Of a stretch of 64,000 nucleotides of DNA, positions 37,080 to 45,191 are shown piece after piece. The stretch is from Caldicoprobacter oshimai DSM 21659 (lineage in GTDB: Bacteria; Bacillota; Clostridia; Caldicoprobacterales; Caldicoprobacteraceae), in assembly GCA_000526435.1 (NCBI GenBank), contig JAGB01000002.1, forward strand, positions 930,001-994,000. Direction: 5' to 3'. A program made the position numbers and the translations under genes. Each line of letters begins with the position of its first letter. Within the stretch, counting starts at the first letter, position 1. The notes under the pieces are model-generated. The model had not been told where the DNA came from and did not search any database. It saw only the letters and a list, made by a program, of their open reading frames with translations.

Positions 37080-37133
37080 AAAAAAGCTTTTAGAAGTTCA
37101 TATCTCTAAATAAGAGGAAAATATATCCAGATA

Positions 37134-37198
37134 GAGACTCTAATGTTAGAAAGGAGAGAAGAGTGCATTCCTCTCCATCTTGAATGAGATGGAGTCTC
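37134..37198 (+). promoter_or_regulatory. Possible structured leader of the TtcA-like mRNA
   Basis: Three nested/adjacent complementarities: GAGACTC (37134-37140) with GAGTCTC (37192-37198); GGAGAG (37153-37158) with CTCTCC (37171-37176); CATCT (37176-37180) with AGATG (37187-37191). Together they could form a three-way junction ending about 15 nt before the ATG. I do not recognise a known riboswitch class. Confidence 0.35.
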
Positions 37199-37213
37199 CT
37201 GCGCTCGCATACC

Positions 37214-37924
37214 ATGAAGAGAGTGCTGGGTTACCTTCGAAAAGCCGTAGAGGACTTTAACATGATTCAAGAAGGGGATAGAATTGCAGTGGGGGTATCG
37301 GGCGGAAAGGACAGCCTAACCCTGCTTAAAGCCCTCAAGCTGTATCAGTATTTCTCGCCGGTATCGTTTCACATAGAAGCCATAACCCTTACCCTGGGGT
37401 TTGATGACTTTGACGTCTCACCCATTGAGGCTTTTTGCAAAGAACTAGGTGTGCCCTACAGCGTAAAGCACACCCTGATCGGAAAGATAGTATTCGAAGT
37501 GCGAAAGGAAAAAAACCCCTGCTCGCTTTGTGCCCGGATGCGACGCGGAGCCCTTCATGACGCCGCGCTGGAACTGGGATGCAAAAAAGTCGCTTTGGGG
37601 CACAACCTGGACGATGCCATAGAGACATTTTTCCTCAGCCTCTTTTACGAAGGGCGGTTCAACACCTTCTCTCCTGTAACCTACCTGAGCAGAAAGGAAA
37701 TTACGGTAATACGGCCGTTGATCTACGTGCCTGAACCTGATATTATCGGAGTAGCCAGACGCCACAACTTGCCAGTAGTTCAAAGCCCGTGCCCTGCCGC
37801 CGGGCATACCCAGAGGGAAGAGATGAAGAAGTTGGTACGCTCTCTGGCGAAGACATTTCCTGACATAAGAACGCGATTCTTCACAGCTCTCAAGAACAAG
37901 CACAACCGCAATCTATGGGACTGA
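37214..37924 (+). CDS. TtcA/TtuA-like tRNA thiolation ATPase
   Basis: 236 residues. PP-loop motif VGVSGGKDSLTLLKAL near 24-39, then PCSLCARMRRGALHDAA (CxxC) and LGHNLDDAIETFFLSLFYEG, with a further Cys in QSPCPAAGH. This is the TtcA family, which binds a [4Fe-4S] cluster through these cysteines and thiolates tRNA (C32) using ATP. The start at 37214 (MKRVLGYLRKAVEDFNM) matches the family; an ATG at 37184 adds ten residues that do not look conserved. Neither has a good ribosome site. It is one of the few plus-strand genes, monocistronic, between its own promoter and a strong terminator. Substrate position is inferred from the family. Confidence 0.88.
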   Translation: MKRVLGYLRKAVEDFNMIQEGDRIAVGVSGGKDSLTLLKALKLYQYFSPVSFHIEAITLTLGFDDFDVSPIEAFCKELGVPYSVKHTLIGKIVFEVRKEKNPCSLCARMRRGALHDAALELGCKKVALGHNLDDAIETFFLSLFYEGRFNTFSPVTYLSRKEITVIRPLIYVPEPDIIGVARRHNLPVVQSPCPAAGHTQREEMKKLVRSLAKTFPDIRTRFFTALKNKHNRNLWD

Positions 37925-37964
37925 CGTTGACCACTCCAATGCTTTTTTATGAGTTTTTAAACTA

Positions 37965-38018
37965 AAAAAGAGCGTCTGCGGCTCGATATGCAAAGCGCTC
38001 GACCCAGACGCTCTTTTT
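37965..38018. terminator. Bidirectional intrinsic terminator between TtcA-like gene and fabZ
   Basis: AAAAAGAGCGTCTG (37965-37978) and CAGACGCTCTTTTT (38005-38018) form a 14-bp stem with a 26-nt loop. It serves both converging genes. Confidence 0.85.
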
Positions 38019-38080
38019 ATTGTCCCCTCGTTTTTTAGTGTATATCATCACCAGGATATCGAAAGGATATCGCCAGTAGT

Positions 38081-38515
38081 TCAATCGCCCTTTTTATCAA
38101 CCAGGGCAAACATGACCTCGCCTTCTACCGCCACCTCGCCATCTACCAAAGCCCTTACCACTCCTTTGCCCATTGAGCTCTTTACCTTGCTGATCTCGGC
38201 CTCAAGGCGCAGCTGGTCACCGGGGACAACCTGTCTGCGAAAGCGCAGCTTGTCCACCCCTGCGAAAACAGGTATCTTACCTCTATTCTGTTCGCTATAA
38301 AGGACCACCACTGCACCCAGCTGTGCCAGCGCCTCCAGTATCAAAACACCTGGCATAATGGGCATCCCCGGGAAATGGCCCTGGAAAAACCATTCGTTTA
38401 TAGTAACGTTTTTTATTCCCACTGCTCTCTTGCCCGGCTCAAACTCGATAATGCGGTCTATCAGCAAGAAAGGATAGCGATGCGGGATACATTCCATTAT
38501 TTCTTCTACCTTCAT
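38081..38515 (-). CDS. fabZ: 3-hydroxyacyl-ACP dehydratase FabZ
   Basis: 144 residues, hot-dog fold. [20 protein letters not shown], the catalytic His motif [20 protein letters not shown] with the Glu, and [20 protein letters not shown]. It dehydrates 3-hydroxyacyl-ACP in fatty acid synthesis. It sits downstream of flgG, as ywpB does in B. subtilis mbl-flhO-flhP-ywpB. No other fab gene is nearby. Confidence 0.96.
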   Translation of the reverse strand: MKVEEIMECIPHRYPFLLIDRIIEFEPGKRAVGIKNVTINEWFFQGHFPGMPIMPGVLILEALAQLGAVVVLYSEQNRGKIPVFAGVDKLRFRRQVVPGDQLRLEAEISKVKSSMGKGVVRALVDGEVAVEGEVMFALVDKKGD

Positions 38516-38704
38516 AGCGCATCAACGCAAAAGCCCACTCCCCTCTACGGAATGGGAAGCGGACACCTTCCTCCTCCCTTCAAACATCAGCATTTATCAA
38601 GCGTCCAAATCCTACTTAAATATGGATTGTGAACATCACGTTTATCGATATACCACCATTCATTTTTCAATTCCTCATTATATATTTCAAACATTAAATT
38701 CATT

Positions 38705-39433
38705 TTATTCCCTCAAATTATTGGCCAAACGCTCCATCTCATCGGCCGACTGCAAAACCCTTGAACTGAGCTGATATGCCCTTTGAGCCAATATTAGCTG
38801 CGCCATCTCCTCTGCCAGATCAACGTTTGACAGCTCCAGAAACCCCTGCCTCACGACGGCTGGATACCCATTCATAGCCGGGCCGCTGGCCTCGGTCTCC
38901 ACAAAGCGGTTATACCCTATGGCTTCCAGCCCCTCGGGATTGGGGAAGACAGCTATGTTAAAGCGATCCACTGGTACCTCCTGGCCATTGTACACCTCCA
39001 TGGGCTGACCATTTATATCCAAGACGTACTCTCCTTGAGGCGTAACCAGACGATTGACCATCACTCCGCCCACCTGTTCGGTCGAGATTTGAAAGCTTCC
39101 ATCCCTTGTGTAACACAGTGTCCCATCGGGGCGCAGCAATACAAAAAAGCCTTCCCCATCGATAGCAAAGTCCAGAGTACGGCCAGTCTCCTGCAACCTC
39201 CCATGGCGGAAATGGCGCTGGGTGGCCGCCACCCTCACCCCATTCCCTACTTGCAGGTTTACCGGCTCAGGCGCCCTTCTTGCGTCCATGGCCGAATACA
39301 ATGCATCCTGAAAAGCCGGCCTTACTTTCTTGTATGCCACAGTGTTTATATTCGCGATGTTATTGGATATGATATCCAGGTTTTGCTGCTGGGCCACCAT
39401 GGCCGAAGCCGAGCTGTATAGCGCACGAATCAT
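38705..39433 (-). CDS. flhP: Flagellar hook-basal body rod protein, FlgG/FlhP-like
   Basis: 242 residues. The N-terminal helix IRALYSSASAMVAQQQNLDI with SNNIANINT is the flagellar rod signature; IDGEGFFVLLRPDGTLCYTR lies in the middle, and the C-terminal helix carries NVDLAEEMAQLILAQRAYQL. AGGAGGTA lies 6 nt before the ATG at 39433. It is the second of a pair, 15 bp after the FlhO-like gene, next to mbl and spoIIID as in B. subtilis flhO-flhP. No flagellar operon is in the window. Confidence 0.9.
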   Translation of the reverse strand: MIRALYSSASAMVAQQQNLDIISNNIANINTVAYKKVRPAFQDALYSAMDARRAPEPVNLQVGNGVRVAATQRHFRHGRLQETGRTLDFAIDGEGFFVLLRPDGTLCYTRDGSFQISTEQVGGVMVNRLVTPQGEYVLDINGQPMEVYNGQEVPVDRFNIAVFPNPEGLEAIGYNRFVETEASGPAMNGYPAVVRQGFLELSNVDLAEEMAQLILAQRAYQLSSRVLQSADEMERLANNLRE

Positions 39434-39448
39434 GAGCACTACCTCCTT

Positions 39449-40204
39449 TTACACTCGCCCTAGCTCGTTTACCGTCTTGGACAGCACGCCATCTATCATC
39501 TTGATGACCTTTTGGTTGGATTCATAATTTCGAAGAGCCGTTATCATGTCCACTGTCTCCCGCACCACATCCACGTTAGAGCCCTCTACAAAACCCTGGA
39601 CGACTTCCCCTTCAAACTCTATCACCGGATTGTTTTCGGGATCAGGATTTATATAAAGGTTGTGCCCCACTTTTCTCAAGGCCTGCAGGTCTTGAAAATT
39701 CACCAGCCTCAGCCGATCAACATACACCCCGTTCACCGTCACATTTCCCTCAGAATCGATGACGAAATCCTGCGTCCCCACAAATATGGGCCCCATCTCG
39801 CCGGCCACTGGCCATCCATCAACCGTCACCAGACGCCCCTGATTGTCCAACACAAACCCTCCGTCGCGCGTGTACCTCTCCCCATCTTCTGTAAGAATGA
39901 CAAAGAATCCTTCCCCTTTGATGGCCACATGGGTATTTTCGCCGGTCTCCTGCAGGCTGCCCTGCTCAAACGAGGTTACAACCCTATCGACATACACCCC
40001 GTGATTGATGGTCCCTATGCGCCTGTTCAAAGGAGCCTGTCCTTTATCCAGCCTTAACAGCAGTTCCTCATCAAACACACGGCTTACCACTTGATCCCTT
40101 TTAAACCCGCGGGTATTTACATTGGCGATGTTGTTGGCGACATTATCCAGCCTTCTCATCTGGTTTATCATTCCAGTAGCTGCAGCATATAAGCCTCTCA
40201 CCAT
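39449..40204 (-). CDS. flhO: Flagellar hook-basal body rod protein, FlgF/FlhO-like
   Basis: 251 residues. MVRGLYAAATGMINQMRRLD followed by VANNIANVNTRGFKRD, then IKGEGFFVILTEDGERYTRD and the C-terminal NVDVVRETVDMITALRNYES. Same fold family as the following gene. In B. subtilis flhO and flhP are outside the main fla/che operon and form part of the rod. ATG 40204 is preferred over a frame extension to 40216. Confidence 0.9.
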   Translation of the reverse strand: MVRGLYAAATGMINQMRRLDNVANNIANVNTRGFKRDQVVSRVFDEELLLRLDKGQAPLNRRIGTINHGVYVDRVVTSFEQGSLQETGENTHVAIKGEGFFVILTEDGERYTRDGGFVLDNQGRLVTVDGWPVAGEMGPIFVGTQDFVIDSEGNVTVNGVYVDRLRLVNFQDLQALRKVGHNLYINPDPENNPVIEFEGEVVQGFVEGSNVDVVRETVDMITALRNYESNQKVIKMIDGVLSKTVNELGRV

Positions 40205-40336
40205 CGTTAACACCATCCCATAACATGTTACTCTCGTGTAAAATTCACTCTTTATATGATAATATCGTCACAAATCGAAATCCACTTTAGCAACAAAATA
40301 CAGATTATATAACAACTCCAGGGCCAACTCAAACAA

Positions 40337-41365
40337 TCATCCCTGATAGGCCGCCCCTCGGGAATGTTCCATGACCGCCATGGGCCCATAAACGTCAAGG
40401 GATTCCAGAGCCCTGCCTGTCCCAAGGGCAACGCAGGACACGGCATCCTCCATCACATGGACGGGAATCTGAGTATATTTATACAAAAGCTGATCCATCC
40501 CATAAAGCAGGGCGCCACCGCCTACCATGATAATACCGCGCTCGTGTATATCCGATGCCAGCTCGGGAGGCGTCTTTTCCAGCAAGGCGTGCACAGCCTC
40601 CACAATGGCCTGTAGCGGCTCTTCCAAAGCCTCCACCATCTCATTGGAAGTAACCGTCACCGACTTGGGCAATCCTGAAATTAAGTTTCTCCCAGTTACA
40701 ACCATGGAAGGGCTATCCGGCCGTGGAACGGCTGCGCCTATGTTTATCTTCATATCCTCAGCCGTCCTCTCACCTATGAGGAGATTGTACTTCTTACGCA
40801 TATATCGTATTATGGCTTCATCGAACTTGTCTCCTGCCACCTTTATGGAATCCGATACCACAATGCCACCGAGGGATATAACAGCAATGTTGGTGGTACC
40901 GCCGCCTATATCCACCACCATATTGCCGCAAGGCTTGCTTATGTCGATTCCCGCTCCGATGGCGGCGGCAATGGGTTCTTCTATAAGATATGTACGCCTG
41001 GCACCCGCCTCATAAGCGGCATCCAATACGGCTCTTTTCTCCACCTCGGTAGCTCCACTGGGGACGCATATCATCACACGAGGCTTAAAGATCAGCGGGT
41101 GCCCGCACACCTTTCGTAAAAAATACCGAAGCATCTTCTCTGTAACTTCGTAATCGGATATGACCCCATCCCGTAACGGTCGAATAGCCACTATGTTTCC
41201 GGGGGTCCTACCTATCATCCTTCGAGCCTCTTCGCCCACCGCCAGTATCCTCTTGGTATTCTTATCAATGGCAACCACAGATGGCTCCCTGAGCACAATT
41301 CCTTTTCCTTTTATGTAAACCAAAACGCTGGCTGTCCCCAAGTCAATACCTATATCTTTAAACAT
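40337..41365 (-). CDS. mbl: MreB-like cell-shape actin (Mbl)
   Basis: 342 residues, actin-like. Phosphate 1 motif IGIDLGTASVLVYIKGKGIV, phosphate 2 NMVVDIGGGTTNIAVISLGG and the adenosine motif IIMVGGGALLYGMDQLL. It forms membrane-associated filaments guiding lateral wall synthesis. Context (spoIIID upstream, flhO downstream) matches B. subtilis mbl. The start is uncertain: ATG 41365, or GTG 41371 with AAAGGA nine bases upstream. Confidence 0.94.
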   Translation of the reverse strand: MFKDIGIDLGTASVLVYIKGKGIVLREPSVVAIDKNTKRILAVGEEARRMIGRTPGNIVAIRPLRDGVISDYEVTEKMLRYFLRKVCGHPLIFKPRVMICVPSGATEVEKRAVLDAAYEAGARRTYLIEEPIAAAIGAGIDISKPCGNMVVDIGGGTTNIAVISLGGIVVSDSIKVAGDKFDEAIIRYMRKKYNLLIGERTAEDMKINIGAAVPRPDSPSMVVTGRNLISGLPKSVTVTSNEMVEALEEPLQAIVEAVHALLEKTPPELASDIHERGIIMVGGGALLYGMDQLLYKYTQIPVHVMEDAVSCVALGTGRALESLDVYGPMAVMEHSRGAAYQG

Positions 41366-41484
41366 GAACACGCACATCTATCCTTTCTTTGGTTTATTTA
41401 AAAATCATTTGTTTTTACCAAACCCAAAACTTACATTAAAATATTCTACTTTTTTTCCAAAAATCCTCTTTATTTTTTGGTTTT

Positions 41485-41745
41485 TTAATTTTGTCCTTTC
41501 ATCTTTTTGTACTTTAAGCGGGTAGCCTTGCCTCCTCTTATATGCCGTTCCGCCTTGTTGTGCTCTAGCACCTTTTTTACTTCTTCCCACAGGATGGGAT
41601 TGATTTTGGGAAGGCGTTCTGAAACATCTTTGTGTACCGTGCTTTTACTTACCTTAAAAACTTTGGCCACCTCTCTGACGGTAGCTTTGGATTGAATCAT
41701 ATAATTGGCTATTTCAAGAACCCTTTCCTCAATATAATCCTTCAA
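41485..41745 (-). CDS. spoIIID: Stage III sporulation protein D, mother-cell transcription factor
   Basis: 86 residues. The helix-turn-helix ATVREVAKVFKVSKSTVHKD and the C-terminal KAERHIRGGKATRLKYKK match SpoIIID. It activates and represses many sigma-E genes. A TTG start at 41745 (KDYIEERVLEIANYMIQ) is chosen because GAGGGGGG lies 8 nt upstream and the B. subtilis protein starts at the same point; the GTG at 41763 would overlap that ribosome site. Confidence 0.95.
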   Translation of the reverse strand: MKDYIEERVLEIANYMIQSKATVREVAKVFKVSKSTVHKDVSERLPKINPILWEEVKKVLEHNKAERHIRGGKATRLKYKKMKGQN

Positions 41746-41865
41746 GTCCAAGACCCCCCTCACCGCAATTCCTTTTAACTATTAAAAATTGCCATAAAAT
41801 CCACAAATCTGTGTTTATAAAATAATTATGCAGAGAAGAATTCATATAGAAGAAAAAAGATAAAA

Positions 41866-41899
41866 AAAGAGCCCCGTAAAATAGTTTACGGAGCTCTTT
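41866..41899 (-). terminator. Intrinsic terminator of spoIIQ overlapping its stop codon
   Basis: AAAGAGCCCCGTAAA (41866-41880) and TTTACGGAGCTCTTT (41885-41899) form a long stem (one mismatch), 4-nt loop; T-run follows on the minus strand. The spoIIQ stop codon is within the arm. Confidence 0.85.
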
Positions 41900-42779
41900 A
41901 CTCTAAGTAGTTCTTGGGATCGACATTTTTCCCGTCCTTTAATACCTCAAAGTGGACATGAGGGGGATCCAGTATCTCGCTTATTGCCGTTCTGCCCACT
42001 CCGCTTATGACCTGGCCTTTTTTCACCTGCTGACTGGGCCTAACCATGTCTTTAGTGGAGAGATTGGCATACCGCGTTTTCAGCCCGTTTCCATGGTCAA
42101 TGGTAATTATGATCCCCATCAGAGAATCCTCTTCTATGGATTCCACCACTCCGTCCAGCGCCGCCCTGACCTGGCTGCCCAGCGGGCTTTCAATATCGAT
42201 TCCAGGATGAGTTGTCCACTCTTTAAGCGTTCTCGAATACTGTAAATGGTCCAGGGCAAAATCCACTATGATTTTTCCATCTGCAGGCTTTTGCATCAAA
42301 ACTTTAGAGGATTTTTGGGATTGTACTGTTGCGCTGGTCTGTAAAACCTTCGGCTCGGTTTTTGCAGCGCTCACAGCAATTGGCTTGTCTGCTGTAGCTT
42401 TCGATTTATCGTCGGCATGGTCAACCTTGCCACCCTGGGATTTGGATACCACTTGTTCCTGCGCTCCCTGGGTCTTTTCATCCGCCACTACATCTTTTAT
42501 CTTTATATCCACCTTATCCGCTTTATCGCTGGCATCTGCTTGTTGTACCGGCTCCTCAGGGGGCTCATCCTGACTTGGCTCCTGGCCGACCATATCGTCC
42601 TCGGCTTCTTCTTGCATCTGCACCTCATTCCTATCCATGGATGTCCAAAACGCGGTAGCGCCTATTGCGCAAACGCATATGAACAGGATGACATAAAAAC
42701 CCTGTCTGTTCCAAAAGTCCTTAAACGCCTGCCTGTTAAACGCATTCTTCACCTTCTCTTTATACTTAGCAAAACCCAT
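41898..42779 (-). CDS. spoIIQ: M23 family peptidase, SpoIIQ-like
   Basis: 293 residues. One membrane helix (about 28-47, FYVILFICVCAIGATAFW), a low-complexity acidic/lysine-rich linker (50-165), and a LytM/M23 domain to the end. The zinc ligands are all present: THPGIDIE (HxxxD) and PPHVHFEV (HxH). SpoIIQ is a forespore protein that pairs with SpoIIIAH across the septum. Position between spoIID and spoIIID matches B. subtilis. AGGAGGTGATTTAA precedes the ATG. Upstream, GGATAGAAT (near 42798-42806) fits a sigma-F -10 box with a GTATT-like -35, but the spacing is one short; a tentative match. Confidence 0.92.
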   Translation of the reverse strand: MGFAKYKEKVKNAFNRQAFKDFWNRQGFYVILFICVCAIGATAFWTSMDRNEVQMQEEAEDDMVGQEPSQDEPPEEPVQQADASDKADKVDIKIKDVVADEKTQGAQEQVVSKSQGGKVDHADDKSKATADKPIAVSAAKTEPKVLQTSATVQSQKSSKVLMQKPADGKIIVDFALDHLQYSRTLKEWTTHPGIDIESPLGSQVRAALDGVVESIEEDSLMGIIITIDHGNGLKTRYANLSTKDMVRPSQQVKKGQVISGVGRTAISEILDPPHVHFEVLKDGKNVDPKNYLE

Positions 42780-42809
42780 TTAAATCACCTCCTCTTAGGA
42801 TTCTATCCA

Positions 42810-42853
42810 AAAAATAAAAAAAAATACAGATATATGAATTTTACCTGTATTTT
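42810..42853 (-). terminator. Intrinsic terminator of spoIID overlapping its end
   Basis: AAAATACAG (42821-42829) and CTGTATTTT (42845-42853) pair; a long T-run follows on the minus strand. The second listed arm encodes the last spoIID codons and the stop is in the loop. Confidence 0.7.
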
Positions 42854-43875
42854 TCTATCTCCACTCCCTTGTAGTAATGCTTCAATATTTCCACATAAGT
42901 GTGTCCCTGCTGTGCCATATAGTTGGCCCCCACCTGGCTCATGCCTACCCCATGACCGTATCCTGTCGTCTCAATGATAACCCTATCGCCCTCAAACTTA
43001 AACTTAAAATCGGTGGAATTAAGGCCATAAAGGTAGCGAAAGTCAGTCCCCTTTACGGTAATACCCCCTACTATCAGCTCTGCAACCCTGCCGCTTTTTG
43101 TATAGCTCTTTACCCTTATCTGAGAGGACAGGTTTTTGGCACTTAAATTGCTGCGGGGATATCTACTCTTGAAGATCTTCACAAATTGTTCATTGGAAAA
43201 GGTAAAGGTTTGCTTGTATTTGGGGCTGGTCTCCTCCCCAGGGCTGTCCACCACAGTATAATAGGGCAGTGAATGTGAGAAAACTTCACCGGCATCCTCG
43301 GTTTTGCCGTTGCTGGTAGAATGAAAAAACACCTCGATAGGAGCACCATCATATGTCATTATGTAGCCCCTGGTATCTTCCACCGCCCTGACTATTTTTT
43401 CATGGTTGGCGGCATAATCGCTGCCCCAGTTCTTCTTCTGCTGCTCATCGGAGATCCATGCCTGGCAGTGACTGTACAGGCTGCATACATCGGCCTGTGG
43501 GTGGCTCGAACATCCGTTGCCGCCAAAGGCGCGCATCTTTCTTACAGCAAAAGTTCTGGCGGCAACAGCTTGGGCCTTTAATGCCTCCAGCTCAAAGGAG
43601 GCCGGCATCTCGGCCGCCACCACCCCTATAATATATTCCTCCAGGGGCATCCTGATTACACTTTTGGTGGCATGGTCATACATCGCTATTTCGGGCTCAT
43701 CAACTCCCCCTTTGCTTTTGCTTGTAATATCAATCTCATCATTCGGCTGTCCATTCATTTCAGATGAAGACCTCTTATCCTTAAACCCAAACAGGGAAAA
43801 GTCCTGTACAGTCAACGCGGGAATGATCACTACAATTATGACGATTGCCAGCAACAAATTGATCCACCATTTCAT
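42841..43875 (-). CDS. spoIID: Stage II sporulation protein D
   Basis: 344 residues. A membrane anchor (about 3-22, WINLLLAIVIIVVIIPAL) precedes the SpoIID domain: MPLEEYIIGVVAAEMPASFE, LEALKAQAVAARTFAVRKM with the catalytic Glu, EVFFHSTSNGKTEDA and YGHGVGMSQVGANYMAQQG. It is a lytic transglycosylase of the engulfment DMP complex. The Cys pair in GNGCSSHPQADVCSLYSHC fits the zinc/loop region of SpoIID. It precedes spoIIQ and follows ywmB, but the murA gene present between ywmB and spoIID in B. subtilis is absent. Confidence 0.95.
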   Translation of the reverse strand: MKWWINLLLAIVIIVVIIPALTVQDFSLFGFKDKRSSSEMNGQPNDEIDITSKSKGGVDEPEIAMYDHATKSVIRMPLEEYIIGVVAAEMPASFELEALKAQAVAARTFAVRKMRAFGGNGCSSHPQADVCSLYSHCQAWISDEQQKKNWGSDYAANHEKIVRAVEDTRGYIMTYDGAPIEVFFHSTSNGKTEDAGEVFSHSLPYYTVVDSPGEETSPKYKQTFTFSNEQFVKIFKSRYPRSNLSAKNLSSQIRVKSYTKSGRVAELIVGGITVKGTDFRYLYGLNSTDFKFKFEGDRVIIETTGYGHGVGMSQVGANYMAQQGHTYVEILKHYYKGVEIEKYR

Positions 43876-43962
43876 CCTCTCCCCCACTCTCCATCCAAAA
43901 CCTCAATCAATAATATCATTCTATGATGGAGAACAGGGGTTTTAGAACCCAAAAGCCAATCT

Positions 43963-44742
43963 TCAGTACTCAATGCTTATAATCGGCGTCCCTACCCAAA
44001 TATACGTTCTGTCTTTGTAGGAGTTGTAGCGCATTGCCACCTGAAGGTTGACCGGCCTGCCCCCTGATACAATCCCTTCGCCCAACGCTGGGGAATAACC
44101 GCTGATGCTCACAAGTCCTTCCTCATGTAAGCCCTCTATCGCCCTAGCCTTAAGGTATCCCAACATGCTGCTGCAGATGCTTTGCATATTGCTGGGCTCA
44201 ATCTGTCCTTTAAAGCTTCCCACCAGCGTCACTGTGATAGTGGGATTCACCCCTATTGTGTCAAAAAACCCTTTTAACAAAGCCTTAACCGCCCTGCTAT
44301 TAACCTTCTGGGTACTGTCCACTATGTCCACAACTATATAGCTTTCATGTCCCTGGTTCTTATCAGCTAAGGTTTGAATGCTCTGGCACACTATTGAAAT
44401 TACCTGTCCGCCCTTATTAACACCCCTTATGCTAACCTGCCTTATACCATTGCCCTGGCTGGAAAAGAGATCATACCCTTTTTCAAGGCCAAAAAATTCA
44501 GCTGCTTTGCTTGCCAGTGACTTTAAATCAATGATGGACATGTAGTTCTCGTTGAGCACGCACCATCCGTTTACATTTAAATACTCTGTGTTGCATCCGA
44601 GAAAATCCAGTACCTGCTCTATGGAAATAAGCTCCTGAAATGGTTCCTGAATAGCCCATCCCTGCATACCAACGGGGAGCAAAGTTAAACACATTATCAT
44701 CACTGCAAGCAATACCTTCTTACAACCCACTATACCCTGCAC
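43963..44742 (-). CDS. ywmB: YwmB family (TATA-box-binding-like) secreted protein
   Basis: About 259 residues with an N-terminal signal sequence (VLLAVMIMCLTLLPVGMQGW). The remaining sequence fits YwmB proteins, which form a TBP-like fold and are found only in spore-formers, between ATP synthase and spoIID. I base the call mainly on that position, size and a central GIRQVSIRGVNKGGQVISIV stretch. The start is uncertain (GTG at 44742 has GAGAGG almost touching it). Function unknown. Confidence 0.7.
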   Translation of the reverse strand: MQGIVGCKKVLLAVMIMCLTLLPVGMQGWAIQEPFQELISIEQVLDFLGCNTEYLNVNGWCVLNENYMSIIDLKSLASKAAEFFGLEKGYDLFSSQGNGIRQVSIRGVNKGGQVISIVCQSIQTLADKNQGHESYIVVDIVDSTQKVNSRAVKALLKGFFDTIGVNPTITVTLVGSFKGQIEPSNMQSICSSMLGYLKARAIEGLHEEGLVSISGYSPALGEGIVSGGRPVNLQVAMRYNSYKDRTYIWVGTPIISIEY

Positions 44743-45191
44743 CCTCTCGATAAACTCGTGTTAAACAACTGCTACGCTTTGATTATTGCCATTTGCAGGG
44801 TTTTATATACAGGATATTATCTGTTTTCGGGGGCATTTTAATGCGCCTTGTATATTTAAAATCCCTTTTTACACATTATATTGGCTTAACTCAACAAACA
44901 ATCAACTCAATATAGATATCCAAACCAAACGTACAGAGAGGTTATCACTATGGCTAAACAAAATTTGATGTATTTGGGGTATGATGAGCAAAAACAAATA
45001 AAAGGCATGCCGGAATAAACGACATGCCAGAGCCGAATATCGAATAAACTAATAGAGCGTTCAACAAATTTATGATTATAGTATATCCATAACACGTTAG
45101 AGCCTACTTCAGATTTCAGCTACCCCAGCATTACAGAAAGCAACAGCAAAGACAAAAAAATATCGCTGAAATCCGGTATCAAGTTCATCAG
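44743..45191. other. 449-bp gap with a 22-codon ORF and inverted repeats
   Basis: No conventional gene. On the plus strand, 44950-45018 encodes a 22-residue peptide starting MAKQNLMYLGYDEQ, with AGAGAGG eight bases before its ATG. Its end overlaps an inverted repeat GGCATG/CATGCC (45004-45009 and 45023-45028). A second inverted repeat GATTTCAGC/GCTGAAATC (45112-45120 and 45165-45173) has a 44-nt gap. This may be debris of a mobile element or a small expressed ORF; I cannot decide. Confidence 0.35.

Larger units (their letters stand above)
36872..37213. other. Divergent intergenic region between purR and the TtcA-like gene
   Basis: About 340 bp with no gene. It holds a plus-strand promoter (37051-37079) and a potentially folded leader (37134-37198) before the TtcA-like gene. 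On the purR side are AT-rich stretches with several TATAAT-like hexamers but no well-spaced -35. Confidence 0.6.

Noticed and set aside
41405-41590. 61-residue basic ORF at the end of spoIIID
   Set aside because: Overlaps spoIIID in another frame; its lysine-rich composition is an effect of the AT-rich tail.
45112-45173. 9-bp inverted repeat after the FtsX-like gene as its terminator
   Set aside because: The 44-nt loop is long and the T-run lies inside the loop rather than after the stem.
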